Shown in pieces: positions 52,530 through 61,903 of a DNA stretch of 64,000 nt. Source of the DNA: Streptomyces fumigatiscleroticus (GTDB lineage: Bacteria; Actinomycetota; Actinomycetes; Streptomycetales; Streptomycetaceae); assembly GCF_014647975.1 (NCBI RefSeq), contig NZ_BMQF01000025.1:1-64000 (forward strand), in the 5' to 3' direction. How positions within the stretch are numbered: the stretch's first letter is position 1; every line of letters starts with the position of its first letter. Made by a program: the position numbers and the translations under genes. The notes beneath the pieces are model-generated. The model had not been told where the DNA came from. It ran no database searches and saw only the letters and a program-made list of their open reading frames with translations.

Positions 52530-55500
52530 TCAGTGCTCGCAGTAGGGGCGGTACGGCACGTCGGGCATGAGCTGCTCCCACTGGCTTCTGGTGATGGTGC
52601 CGGAGATGGCGTGGCAGATGCGGGGGGCGGCATGGGCGATGTCGAGGTCCCAGACGCGGACGATGTCGGAGCCCGCACTGATCAGTGTGGAGCCGTCAGG
52701 GGTGAAGAAGACCCTGTTCACCCATGCTTGATGACCGGTCAGCACCGTGGTGCGTGAGCGCGTGGCCACGTCCCAGAGCTGAAGGGTGCGGTCGTCCTCG
52801 GCGGAGGCCAGGGTCCGGCCGTCGGGGCTGAACTGCACCCAGTCCACGCTGCCGCCGTGGATGTCCAGGACGGCGACGCGACGCGAAGCGGTCACGTCCC
52901 ACAGTTGGACTGTGCTGTCCTGGTCCGCTGTGGCGATGAGACGGCCGTCGGGGCTGAAGGCGGTCTGCCAGATCGAGCCGGCACGCGGGTTGAACGAGGA
53001 GAGCCGCCGGTGCGAGGCCGCGTCCCACACGTGAACGATCCCGTCTTCGCCGAAGGTGGTGAACCTCTGACCGTCGGGGCTGTACTGAGCTCCGAAGACG
53101 GCACCCCGGTGCGGGTGCAGCGTGGCGGTCAGACGGCGGGACGCCACGTTCCACAGGCGCACGTTGCCCTGAAGGCTCGTGCTGATCAGGGTCCGCCCGT
53201 CCGGGCTGAAGGCGGCACGGAAGAACTTGGTGTCGGTGGGCGTGCCCAGGGTGGCGGTCACCCGGTGTGTCGCCGTGTCCCAGATACGGACGTAGCCGTC
53301 CCGGCCCGCCGTGGCGAGGAGGCGGCCGTCGTGGCTGAACTGGATGTCGTAGACGAACTGTTTGTTGCCCGACAGTGAGGCGTGGCGGCGGTGGGTGCGG
53401 GAGTCCCACAGACCGATGGAGTGGTCATTGTCGTTGTAGGCGGCGATGGTCCGGCCATCGGGGCTCACGGCCGCTTGAGTGACGGTGTCGTTGGGGCGGG
53501 AGGTGAGATAGGCCCTGCTGGTGGCCCACAGGCGGATGGTCCGGTCGCTGCTGCCGGTGGCGAACACCCGGCCGTCGGGGGAGAAGTCGACGCTCTTCAC
53601 TCCGCCGACGTGACCGGTGATGGTGGCGCCCTCCAGTCTGTTCTCCACGCCCCACAGGTGAATGTAGTCACCGTCGCTGGTGCCGGCCAGCATGGCGCTG
53701 TCGGGGCTGAAGCGGACCTCGCGGATCTGGAAGGAGTCGTTGGGGAAGTCCGCGTGGAGCTTGTGGCCGGCGGCGTTCCAGATCTTGGCTGCGCCGTCCG
53801 TTCCGCCCGAAGCGAGATACTTCCCGTCAGGGGAGAACGCGACGGTGGTCACACTGTTGAGATGGCCGGTGAGGGTGGCAGTCGCCCGGTGAGTGTCCAG
53901 ATCCCACACCTTGACGGTCCGGTCGTCGCCCCCGGTCGCCAGCTCCCGTGCGCGCGGAGCGAAGGCGACACTCAGAACCCCCTGGTGCTGACTGCCCGCT
54001 CCGTGTCCCCTGAGGACGGCCACGGGCTGCCGGGTGGCCGGGTTCCACAGGCGTACGGTGCTGTCGGCGCCGGCGGAGGCGAGCAGCCGGCCGTCCGGAC
54101 TGAACGCCACCGCGTTGACGGGACCGGAGTGGCCGCTCAGGACGGTGACGGGCCGGTGTGTGGCCGGGTTCCACAGCCGTACGGTCCCGTCGGCTCCGGC
54201 GGAGGCGAGCAGCCGGCCGTCCGGACTGAACGCCACCCGGGCGACGGAGCCGCTGTGTCCCTTCAGGACGGCCACGGGCTGCCGGGTGGCCGGGTTCCAC
54301 AGACGTACGGTGCTGTCCGCGCCTGCGGAGGCGAGCAGCCGTCCGTCGGGGGAGTAGACGACTCCGTAGACCGTGCCCCGGTGTCCCACGAGCGTCCCGG
54401 CGAACAGATTGACCTGCTGGCTCAGCAGCGCACTGCGGGCCTCGACGGTCGGGGACTGGCGGTAGGCCTCCAGCGCCAGCAGCATCTCCGCGTCGGGATG
54501 CTGGGCGGCGAGGGTCCCGGCCTTGATGGCCAGGGCCCGCGACAGTGAGACCTGCTGCCGCTGGACGGCCGTGTGCCGTTGCTGCACGGCCACGCCGCCC
54601 GCGGCCAGCGCCGCGAGCAGGATGAGACTGAGCGCCGCCACCAGCAGGCGCAGACGCCGGGTGCGCCGTCGCTCGGTGCGCAGCTCGCTGGTCTCGAGGG
54701 CGGACGCGGTGTCCAGGAACGCCTTCTGGACCGTGGTCAGGCGGCGCCCATGGCCGGCGGCGGCCGCCCACTCGCGCGCGAGGGCCAGCCGGCTGCCCCG
54801 GTACAGCAGCGAGGCGTCCCGGTGCTGGCGGTCCCAGATGTCCGCGTCGGCGGCGAGCCGCTGATGGGTGCGGAGCCCGATGCGGTCGGCGTCGATCCAT
54901 CCGCGCAGGCGGGGCCAGGCCCGGAGGAGAGCCTCGTGGACGATCTCCGCGCTGCCGCGGCCCAGGGTGACGAGCCGGGCCCGGGTCAGTGCGTCGAGGG
55001 CGGTCGCGGCGGCGGAGGGGTCCGGCATCTCCTGGAGAAGTGCCGCCGGATCGACGCGCCGCCGGATGTCCTCGGTGGCCTCCCCGACCTGCACCATGCT
55101 CAGCAGCAGGAGCCGGGCCGCCTCTTCGGCGTCGTCGTCGAGGGCGTGGTAGGTGTCCTCCGCGGTCACGGCCACGGCCCCGGTGATGCCGCCGGCCTCC
55201 AGGTAGCCGTTGACGGTGAGCAGGCGTCCGGACCGTCGTTGCCAGGTCGCCCGCAGGGCATGGGCCAGCAGGGGCAGTGCGCCGGCCGGGCCGGTGCGCG
55301 GCATGTCCGTGGCGGGTGGTGGATCACCGGTGAGGGGCAGACGGTCGGAGGTGATCCCGAGATCGCCCAGCAGGACGTCCGTGAGCCCGGGTTCGAGGGC
55401 CAGCTCGGCGGCCCGGGCGGGCTTCTCGATGGCGTCCCGCAGCTCCTGGCGCGCCATCGGCCCGACGACGACCTGACCGCTCTCCAGGGCCGGCCGGAGC

Positions 55501-56930
55501 GCGGGGTGCGCGGCGCAGTGCGGGTAGAAGTCGGCCCGTACCCCGAGGACGACCAGGGCGGGCGGCTCCCGTCCCGCGTCGGCGTCGGCGATGTGGCACA
55601 GAGCCTCGATGAACGCGGCACGCTCGCGTTCGTCCCGGCACTGCGAGAAGGTCTCCTCGAACTGGTCGACGACGAGGACCAGCCGGGAGCCGGCCGCCGG
55701 GTGTCCGCCGCCGCGGATCTCCAGGACGGAGCGGACGGCCTCGGCCCCGATGCGCGGAGCCTTCCTGACGGCGTCGGTGGTGAGCCGCTTCTCCGGTGGC
55801 ACCAGTGTGTTGAGCTTGGAGACGAGTTCGCCGACGGGGTCCGCGGTCGGCGTCAGCAGCAGGTGCGGCCAGGTCGGTGAACCCGGCACCGCGAGCGCGC
55901 CGGTGGCCAGTGCGTCCAGCAGCCCGGCCCGCAGAAGGGACGACTTGCCCGATCCGGAGGGCCCGGTCACGAAGAGCGGCCGTGTCGTGCGCAACCGGTC
56001 CGCCAGGCGGTCGGTGAGTTCCCGGGTGAGACGTTCGCGTCCGAAGAACCACTGGCTGTCGCCGGGCCCGAAGGAAGCCAGTCCCGGGTACGGGCACACG
56101 GCCGGGGCCGGCCGTGAGGAGAAGGCCACAGGCGGATGCTCGGCGGGGGGCCGGTAGGCGGGGTTCGGGGCCAGGACCAGTTCCTCGGCCCACTCGGTGG
56201 CCCGCCGGCACGGCCGCGGACAGCCGCGCGCGGGCAGGGCGTGGTAGAGGTGGCGGTACACGTCGTGCAGGGTGAGTTCGGCCGGGCCCAGTGGATCGCC
56301 GCCCACGAGCAGGCTGATCAGTTCGCCGGTGAAGGCCGTGTGCGGCGCACCGCGCGGGGCGAGGGCCGACGCGTCGCGGGCCGCCGCTGTGAGGACGTAG
56401 CCGCCGTGGATCTGGGCGATACCCGCGGTGTCGCCGACGCCGTCGGCTCCCAGGGTGCCCACGGCACGGCCCGAGAAGCAGCAGTCCAGTACGACGACGA
56501 CGGTGCGGGCCCGGCTGGAGAGCAGGCAGTCGCGGACCGCCGCGTAGGAGAGGGAGGTGTGCGCCAGGCGGTTGGGGCGGGGATCGGTGACCCGGGTGGC
56601 CAGTTGGAGCTCGCCGCTGAGGCTGACCAGCCCGTGCCCGATGTAGTAGACGAGCAGGGCCTCTTCCGCCTGCTCCGACTGCTCGGCCAGCGCGAGGCCC
56701 AGCTCGGTCGGATGGGCCGGGTCGTACACGAGCCGCAGGTGGCGTTCGGCCAGCCCGCACCGCTCGACGAGCGTCTGGCCCAGGTCCGCGAGCGAACTCG
56801 CCACGGCGGGTACGTCCGGTATCCCGCACCCGGCCGTGTATCTGCCGGTGCCGATCAGGAGGGCACGGGTGCCGGGCGAGGCCAGCCCGGTCGCTGTGTC
56901 ATGGCTCGTCCTGCGTGGTGGCGGTGTCAT
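52530..56930 (-). CDS. Caspase-nSTAND-WD40 conflict-system protein
   Basis: The 1466-residue protein begins with a caspase-like peptidase domain (about 20-255) holding the dyad His99 (YIGHG) and Cys151 (LDCCFSG). An nSTAND1 NTPase follows (from CPYPGLASFGPGDSQWFFGRE, about 279-700) with P-loop GPSGSGKS (323-330) and Walker B LVLVVDQFEE. Next come one membrane helix (about 761-782) and 14 WD40 repeats (about 857-1435), enough for two seven-bladed propellers. By analogy with described STAND immunity proteins, the WD repeats would sense a trigger, the NTPase would assemble and the caspase would cut target proteins. The start overlaps the end of the EACC1-like gene by 32 bases, so the two are co-translated. 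Confidence 0.92.
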   Translation of the reverse strand: MTPPPRRTSHDTATGLASPGTRALLIGTGRYTAGCGIPDVPAVASSLADLGQTLVERCGLAERHLRLVYDPAHPTELGLALAEQSEQAEEALLVYYIGHGLVSLSGELQLATRVTDPRPNRLAHTSLSYAAVRDCLLSSRARTVVVVLDCCFSGRAVGTLGADGVGDTAGIAQIHGGYVLTAAARDASALAPRGAPHTAFTGELISLLVGGDPLGPAELTLHDVYRHLYHALPARGCPRPCRRATEWAEELVLAPNPAYRPPAEHPPVAFSSRPAPAVCPYPGLASFGPGDSQWFFGRERLTRELTDRLADRLRTTRPLFVTGPSGSGKSSLLRAGLLDALATGALAVPGSPTWPHLLLTPTADPVGELVSKLNTLVPPEKRLTTDAVRKAPRIGAEAVRSVLEIRGGGHPAAGSRLVLVVDQFEETFSQCRDERERAAFIEALCHIADADAGREPPALVVLGVRADFYPHCAAHPALRPALESGQVVVGPMARQELRDAIEKPARAAELALEPGLTDVLLGDLGITSDRLPLTGDPPPATDMPRTGPAGALPLLAHALRATWQRRSGRLLTVNGYLEAGGITGAVAVTAEDTYHALDDDAEEAARLLLLSMVQVGEATEDIRRRVDPAALLQEMPDPSAAATALDALTRARLVTLGRGSAEIVHEALLRAWPRLRGWIDADRIGLRTHQRLAADADIWDRQHRDASLLYRGSRLALAREWAAAAGHGRRLTTVQKAFLDTASALETSELRTERRRTRRLRLLVAALSLILLAALAAGGVAVQQRHTAVQRQQVSLSRALAIKAGTLAAQHPDAEMLLALEAYRQSPTVEARSALLSQQVNLFAGTLVGHRGTVYGVVYSPDGRLLASAGADSTVRLWNPATRQPVAVLKGHSGSVARVAFSPDGRLLASAGADGTVRLWNPATHRPVTVLSGHSGPVNAVAFSPDGRLLASAGADSTVRLWNPATRQPVAVLRGHGAGSQHQGVLSVAFAPRARELATGGDDRTVKVWDLDTHRATATLTGHLNSVTTVAFSPDGKYLASGGTDGAAKIWNAAGHKLHADFPNDSFQIREVRFSPDSAMLAGTSDGDYIHLWGVENRLEGATITGHVGGVKSVDFSPDGRVFATGSSDRTIRLWATSRAYLTSRPNDTVTQAAVSPDGRTIAAYNDNDHSIGLWDSRTHRRHASLSGNKQFVYDIQFSHDGRLLATAGRDGYVRIWDTATHRVTATLGTPTDTKFFRAAFSPDGRTLISTSLQGNVRLWNVASRRLTATLHPHRGAVFGAQYSPDGQRFTTFGEDGIVHVWDAASHRRLSSFNPRAGSIWQTAFSPDGRLIATADQDSTVQLWDVTASRRVAVLDIHGGSVDWVQFSPDGRTLASAEDDRTLQLWDVATRSRTTVLTGHQAWVNRVFFTPDGSTLISAGSDIVRVWDLDIAHAAPRICHAISGTITRSQWEQLMPDVPYRPYCEH
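54016..54393. repeat. Three 126-bp near-identical repeats in the WD40 region
   Basis: Units starting at 54016, 54142 and 54268 are each 126 bases (42 codons) and share long identical runs; each encodes SPDGRLLASAGAD-TVRLWNPAT with variation mainly in the loop and linker codons. Such DNA-level similarity means recent duplication or gene conversion, unlike the diverged remaining WD repeats. Confidence 0.9.
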
Positions 56931-57324
56931 GTTCGCCCCTTGCGCCGCCGGTGTCGGTGCCGAGCGCGGAGAGCTGGCCGATCAACGACCGCACGGTGTC
57001 GGCATCCGCTCGGCGGACCCGCGTGGCCGCCAGTTCGACGCTGCGTCCGTCGCGGGTGGATGCCTTGCACCGGATCGTGGTGGTGCGCTGGCGGAGCCAG
57101 GTGACGACCGTCGCCGCCAGTACCGTCGCCCCACCGGGTCCCAGGGCGACGACGAGTTCCTGGGCGACCGTCCCGAGTGTGCCCGGCTCGGGTGTCCGCC
57201 CCACCATCTCGACGCGCCCGCGCAGCTCGCTCTCCGCTGTCAGCCAGGCGAACAGCGTACGCAGATCCTCCTGCGCGTCCGGACCGGTCAGCGTGATGCG
57301 CAGGACGTGCGGGGCCGCTTCCAC
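56899..57324 (-). CDS. EACC1-like component of the caspase-nSTAND system
   Basis: The 141-residue protein has an N-terminal beta-rich part (VLRITLTGPDAQEDLRTLFAWLTAESELRGRVEMV), one membrane helix (LVVALGPGGATVLAATVVTWLRQR) and a short C-terminal domain with ATRVRRADADTVRSLIGQLSAL. This matches the effector-associated constant component 1 (EACC1) family, which recurs beside peptidase-STAND conflict genes. Its end overlaps the caspase gene start by 32 bases. It may tether or license the effector at the membrane (inference). Confidence 0.75.
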   Translation of the reverse strand: MEAAPHVLRITLTGPDAQEDLRTLFAWLTAESELRGRVEMVGRTPEPGTLGTVAQELVVALGPGGATVLAATVVTWLRQRTTTIRCKASTRDGRSVELAATRVRRADADTVRSLIGQLSALGTDTGGARGEHDTATTQDEP

Positions 57325-57468
57325 ACGACGAACCTACCGGGCGGACGACTCGGCTGAACAGACGAAGTCGGAGTATGTGGGCAAGTGTGCGCGTCGGGGC
57401 GGCTTCTCGAGCGCCGTCGTACGCCGGCTGTCCGCAGCCCTCTCCCCGCGGATCAGCGACCGCCGTGC

Positions 57469-58401
57469 TCAGGGGCGCTTCTCCGGCCGCCGACGCGCGA
57501 TGGGTGCGGGACGGGTCCGTCCCCACGGGAACCGTGAAGCAGGTGTGATCGCCGTACCCAGGGCGGGGCGTGGGGCGTGCCGTGGGTCGAGGCGGTCGTG
57601 CAGTGCGTCGCCGAGGAGGAAGAACACCGCCGCGACCAGCATGATGGCGAGGCCGGGGAAGGTGCCGATCCACCAGCTGGTGGTGAAGTGGTTCTGCGAC
57701 TGCTCCACCATCAGGCCCCAGTCGGGTGCCGGCGGCTGCGGGCCCAGACCGAGGAAGGACAGTCCGGAGGTGACGAGCAGCACCCCGCCGACATCGGTCG
57801 ACGCCTGGACCAGCAGGGGCGTCGAGGCATTGGGCAGAACGTGGCGGAGCAGGGTGCGGCGGTGGCCCAGACCGAGCGCCCGGCACGCCTCGATGTACGG
57901 GCGTCCGGCGACCGACGCGGTCTCACCGCGCACCAGCCGGGCGTACCACGGCCACCAGGTCACGGTGAGCGCGACGGTCAGCCCCACCGGACCGGGCGTC
58001 AGCACCGTGGCCAGGGCCAGTGCCAGCAGCAGGGCGGGCACGGCCAGGAAGACATCGGTCAGGCGCATGAGGGCCTCGTCGATCCATCCGCCGAAGTAGC
58101 CGGCCACCAGCCCGATCGCGGTACCCGCCAGCAGCGACACCGACACCACGACCACCGCGACGACCGGGCCGATACGCGCGCCGTACAGCACCCGGGAGAA
58201 CACGTCGCGGCCCAGTTCGTCGGTGCCGAACCAGTGGGCCGCGGAGGGCGGGCGCAGGATCCGGGAGGTCTCGGTGGCACCGGTCGCGTCCGCCGGGTAC
58301 GGGGCAAGCACCGGCGCGAGCAGTGCGACCAGCACGATGAGCACGACGCCGGCGGTGGCGAGCATCAGCGCCGTACGGCCGCCCCGGGTACCGTGTGTCA
58401 T
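57469..58401 (-). CDS. Oligopeptide/dipeptide ABC permease (OppC/DppC type)
   Basis: The 310-residue protein has six membrane helices, the OppC N-terminal signature HWFGTDELGRDVFSRVLYGARIGP and the EAA loop EACRALGLGHRRTLLRHVLPN that contacts the ATPases. A Pro/Arg-rich cytoplasmic tail ends the chain. It is the third gene of an operon (binding protein, OppB-like, OppC-like). The OppD/OppF ATPase genes expected next are absent, so the complex must use ATPases encoded elsewhere or be non-functional. Confidence 0.92.
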   Translation of the reverse strand: MTHGTRGGRTALMLATAGVVLIVLVALLAPVLAPYPADATGATETSRILRPPSAAHWFGTDELGRDVFSRVLYGARIGPVVAVVVVSVSLLAGTAIGLVAGYFGGWIDEALMRLTDVFLAVPALLLALALATVLTPGPVGLTVALTVTWWPWYARLVRGETASVAGRPYIEACRALGLGHRRTLLRHVLPNASTPLLVQASTDVGGVLLVTSGLSFLGLGPQPPAPDWGLMVEQSQNHFTTSWWIGTFPGLAIMLVAAVFFLLGDALHDRLDPRHAPRPALGTAITPASRFPWGRTRPAPIARRRPEKRP

Positions 58402-58411
58402 CGCCGCCTCT

Positions 58412-59461
58412 TCACCGCAGGGTGATACGTGGGTCGAGGGCCGCCTGCGCCAGATCGACGACCAGGTTCGCGGCGAGGTAGAGCAGCGCGACCAGGAGGG
58501 TCACTCCGACGACGGCCGGTACGTCGAGGGAGCGCACCGCGTCGGCCGCGTACCGGCCGAGCCCCGGATAGTCGAACACCTCCTCCACGAGGAAGGTGTT
58601 GACCAGCGCGTACCCGAAGACCAGCGCGTTGAGCTGGAGTACGGGGTTCCAGGCGAGCCGCAGGGCGAAGCGGCCGAGGACGGCCCGCTCGGGGAAGCCG
58701 AGGGAGCGCACCATCTGGATGTGGGGCTCGCCGACCGCGTCCAGGAGGCTCGCCCGCACCATGCGGGCGGTGACGGCCGCGAGGTAGGTGGCCACGACGA
58801 GGGCGGGCAGGACCAGGTGGTCGAAGAGGTCGGCGGCCGCGGCCCCGTTCCCGGTGAGGACGGCGTCCGGCAGGGGAAGACCGGTGACCGTGGTCACCGG
58901 GTGCGCGGCGAGTACCGTCCGGTCGTGGCTGCCGGCGATCGGCAGCAGGCCGAGCCGGCTCGCGAAGAGCAGCTGGAGGAGGAGCGCCAGCCAGAACGTC
59001 GGCATCGAGGCGCTCAGCAGGGCGCCGGTCCGCACCAGCGTGTCGGGGATCCTCCCGTACCACCGCACGGCGGCCAGTCCCGCGGGTACGCCCACGACCA
59101 GCCCGACGGCCAGTCCGGCGAGCACCATCTGCAAGGTGTTGGGCAGCAGCGTGAGCAGGTCGTCCAGGACGGGGCGGTGGGTGCCCACCGACAGGCCCCA
59201 GTCGCCGCGCAGCACCCCGGTCACGTACGAGACGATCTGCTCGGCGACCGGGCGGTCCAGGCCCAGTTCGGCGCGGACCCTCGCCCGTTCCGCGGCCGAG
59301 GCCCGTGGCCCCGCCCAGACCCCGGCCGGGTCGCTGGGGACCACGCAGGCGATCAGATACGTCAGGACCACCACCCCGGCGGCGACCAGGGCCGCGAGGA
59401 CCGAACGGCGGGCCGCGTAGCGGATCACCGGCAGACCGCGGCCCTTCCGGGTGCGCTTCAT
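58412..59461 (-). CDS. Oligopeptide/dipeptide ABC permease (OppB/DppB type)
   Basis: The 349-residue protein has an N-terminal helix, the OppB signature RAELGLDRPVAEQIVSYVTGVLRGDWGLSV, six membrane helices in total and the EAA loop QMVRSLGFPERAVLGRFALRLAWNPVLQ. The C-terminal EEVFDYPGLGRYAADAVRSLDVP is typical. The ATG overlaps the stop of the binding-protein gene (ATGA), and its own stop is 10 bases before the OppC-like start. Confidence 0.92.
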   Translation of the reverse strand: MKRTRKGRGLPVIRYAARRSVLAALVAAGVVVLTYLIACVVPSDPAGVWAGPRASAAERARVRAELGLDRPVAEQIVSYVTGVLRGDWGLSVGTHRPVLDDLLTLLPNTLQMVLAGLAVGLVVGVPAGLAAVRWYGRIPDTLVRTGALLSASMPTFWLALLLQLLFASRLGLLPIAGSHDRTVLAAHPVTTVTGLPLPDAVLTGNGAAAADLFDHLVLPALVVATYLAAVTARMVRASLLDAVGEPHIQMVRSLGFPERAVLGRFALRLAWNPVLQLNALVFGYALVNTFLVEEVFDYPGLGRYAADAVRSLDVPAVVGVTLLVALLYLAANLVVDLAQAALDPRITLR

Positions 59462-61086
59462 GGCCGGTCCCCGGGCTGGTGGTGGGTGAGGTCGTGGACG
59501 AACACGACGTTGGCGTAGGCCGGGTTGTCGACGTAACCCTTGACGTCGCTGCGCAGCACCCGCTGGTAGGTGTTGGTGCCGAGGAAGAGCACCGGCGCGT
59601 CCCTGATGAGGATCTCCTGCATCCTCCGGTAGGTCCGCACGGCCTCGTCCGGGTCGGTGGCCGTCTGGGCGCCGACCCGGTCGATGAGCCGGTCGAGTTC
59701 GGGGTTGGAGTAGTAGGCGAGGTTGTAGGAGATCTCCTTCTCGGTGCGGAACACGTTGCGGAAGTACGACAGCGGCTCGGGGTCGTCCGGCCACCACCAC
59801 ATGACGAAGATGTCCTGGCGTTCGGCCGGGTTCTTCTTCTTGGCGCGCGGCCATTGCGCCGACGCCCAGGCCAGACCCTCGACCCGGAGGTCGATGCCGT
59901 ACGGGCGCAGCTGTGCCTTCATCAGGTCGCCGAGGGTGCGGATGGTGTCCTCGCCCGCGGGATAGGTCATCTCCAGTTCGATGGTCCGGCCGCTGCCCGG
60001 GCCGTACCCGGCCTGTTCCAGCAGCTTCCGGGCGCGGTCGGGGTCGCCCGGCAGATCCAGGGTGGTGGTGTGCGCGAACATCCCCTCGGGGATGATGCCG
60101 TCGGAGGGCACGAGGGCGCCCCTGCTCGCTGTGATGAGTTCCGGGTAGTCGAGCGCGTCCGCGATCGCCTGGCGCACCCGTATGTCGTCCAGCGGTTTCT
60201 TCCGGGTGTTCAGCAGGCCGATCAGGGTCTGCCACGAGGGCCGTTCGTACACGGTCAGGTCCGGCCGGCCGCGCAGTGTGTCCACGAGCTGCGGCGGCAG
60301 CCCGCCGGCGTAGGTGCCCTGACCCGAGACCATGAGCTGCGCCTCCGTGGACGACTGCGGCACCGCCTGGTAGACCACCTTCGTGTAGCGGTTGCCGTGC
60401 CAGCCGCCCCAGTAGTCCTTGAAGGCGGTCAGCTCCACCTCGTCCTCGCTGCCCGGATTCCACGAGGCGATCGTGTACGGTCCGGTGCCCCGGCTGGTGG
60501 CCCGGTAGTCCTTGGCGTCGTCGGAGACCTCGTAGATGAAGGCCGCGTAGGCGGCGGAGGCCACGATGTCCAGCGGCGCCGGGCGGGACAGCTCGAAGCG
60601 GACCTGCCGCGTCCCGATCGGGGTGATCTTCTTCACCGGGTCCCACACGTAGGAGGCGCTGGCCTTCAGCCTCATGGTGCGCTCGATCGCCGCCTTCACC
60701 GCCTCGGCGGTCAGCGGGCGTCCGGAGTGGAACCGCACATGGTCCCGCAGGGTGAACGTCCAGGTCCGGCGGTCCTTGGACGCTGTCCAGCGGGTCGCGA
60801 GCACGCCTTCGGTCCGGTGGGTCTCGGCGTTGTACCGGGTGAGCGTCTCGTACGTGTTCGACAGGACCACTACTTCATCGGAGTAGGAGCGGGCCGGGTC
60901 CCACTCGGTCACCAGGCCCCTGCTGGACAGGTACACGAAGGTGTCGTCGTCGGCGTCCTCTCTGCCGCCCCCGCCGGAGCAGCCGGCCGCCGGCAGCGCC
61001 AAGGCCAGGGTGAGGACGACCGCCGCGAAGCGGAACCACGGGCGGTGGTGCGAGGGCCGTGAACGCAGGAGAGACTGCGACGACAT
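59458..61086 (-). CDS. Oligopeptide-binding lipoprotein (SBP_bac_5)
   Basis: The 542-residue preprotein has a basic N-terminus, a hydrophobic segment and lipobox LPAAGC with Cys36, anchoring it outside the membrane. The mature domain has YETLTRYNAETHRTEGVLATRWTASKDRRTWTFTLRDHVRFHSGRPLTAEAVKAAIERTM and TGPYTIASWNPGSEDEVELTAFKDYWGG, the signature of family 5 binding proteins for peptides, opines or nickel chelates. The ATG at 61086 is preferred; the frame is open to 61167. First gene of the ABC operon. Confidence 0.93.
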   Translation of the reverse strand: MSSQSLLRSRPSHHRPWFRFAAVVLTLALALPAAGCSGGGGREDADDDTFVYLSSRGLVTEWDPARSYSDEVVVLSNTYETLTRYNAETHRTEGVLATRWTASKDRRTWTFTLRDHVRFHSGRPLTAEAVKAAIERTMRLKASASYVWDPVKKITPIGTRQVRFELSRPAPLDIVASAAYAAFIYEVSDDAKDYRATSRGTGPYTIASWNPGSEDEVELTAFKDYWGGWHGNRYTKVVYQAVPQSSTEAQLMVSGQGTYAGGLPPQLVDTLRGRPDLTVYERPSWQTLIGLLNTRKKPLDDIRVRQAIADALDYPELITASRGALVPSDGIIPEGMFAHTTTLDLPGDPDRARKLLEQAGYGPGSGRTIELEMTYPAGEDTIRTLGDLMKAQLRPYGIDLRVEGLAWASAQWPRAKKKNPAERQDIFVMWWWPDDPEPLSYFRNVFRTEKEISYNLAYYSNPELDRLIDRVGAQTATDPDEAVRTYRRMQEILIRDAPVLFLGTNTYQRVLRSDVKGYVDNPAYANVVFVHDLTHHQPGDRP

Positions 61087-61248
61087 GACCGTGCCTCCCG
61101 GAACACACCGGACAGGGACGTGTGCGTGTGCCGTGCCCCCGCGCGGGGGCACGGTGGTTGCCAGCATGGCACGCGGCCGCCCGGACGGGCAGGCGTCATC
61201 GGGCTCTTTGGGACCGCGATCGGGGCAGCCGTGTGCCGGGCGGGGCCG

Positions 61249-61863
61249 TCAGGTCCGCAGCGGCTGGTGCGCCGTCGCGCGGAGGTGTTCGATGCCGGTG
61301 TCGAGCGCCGCCCTGAGATGGGCCGAGTCGCCCGTGGACATCATGATGGTCACGCCTCCCTGGACGCCCGCCAGCAGCGCGGCTGCCGTCCGGTCCACAT
61401 CGAGGGCCGGTGACACCAGGCCGTTCGCCTGAAGGGTGCGGATGCCGCGGGCGAGCTGCCGCTGCCATTGGCGCATCAGTTCCGACACGATCGCCCGTGC
61501 GCCGGGGCGGTCCCGGCCGACCTGGAGGAACAGTGATCCCAGGGGGCAGTGGTCGCCCTGGCGTTCATAGCGTTCCACCACCAGGTCCCGCCACTGCTGC
61601 CAGGACTCCCACGTGTCCAGACGCCCCAGGTGCGGCTGCTGGTCCTCCAGCACGCGGTCCGCTTCGAACTGGGCCACCGCCAGCAGGAGTTGGTCCTTGC
61701 CGTCGGGGAAGTAGTGGAAGAGCTGGCTCTTGCTCGTGCCGGTGCGGCCGCGGATGTCGTCGAGCGTCGTGAAGGCGACGCCCCGCTCGCGCAGCACTTC
61801 GGCCGCCCCCTCGATGATGCGGGCCCGTGTGGCGCGGCCCCGTGCGGTCGGCGCGTCCGGCAT
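61249..61863 (-). CDS. TetR-family regulator
   Basis: The 204-residue protein has an HTH (RARIIEGAAEVLRERGVAFTTLDDIRGRTGTSKSQLFHYFPDGKDQLLLAVAQFEADRVL) and a C-terminal domain with LGSLFLQVGRDRPGARAIVSELMRQWQ and AAALLAGVQGGVTIM, as in TetR_C subgroups that control efflux or oxidoreductase genes. ATG at 61863 with a GGAGGGGGAGG site. It lies between the ABC operon and a second TetR gene, all on the minus strand. Confidence 0.88.
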   Translation of the reverse strand: MPDAPTARGRATRARIIEGAAEVLRERGVAFTTLDDIRGRTGTSKSQLFHYFPDGKDQLLLAVAQFEADRVLEDQQPHLGRLDTWESWQQWRDLVVERYERQGDHCPLGSLFLQVGRDRPGARAIVSELMRQWQRQLARGIRTLQANGLVSPALDVDRTAAALLAGVQGGVTIMMSTGDSAHLRAALDTGIEHLRATAHQPLRT

Positions 61864-61903
61864 CTCGCCTCCCCCTCCGTCCCGATGGACCAACGGGTCC
61901 ACT

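Noticed and set aside
54573-55880. Plus-strand open frame of 435 codons inside the caspase-nSTAND gene
   Set aside because: Gln/Gly/Arg-rich translation without motifs, opposite the conserved NTPase.
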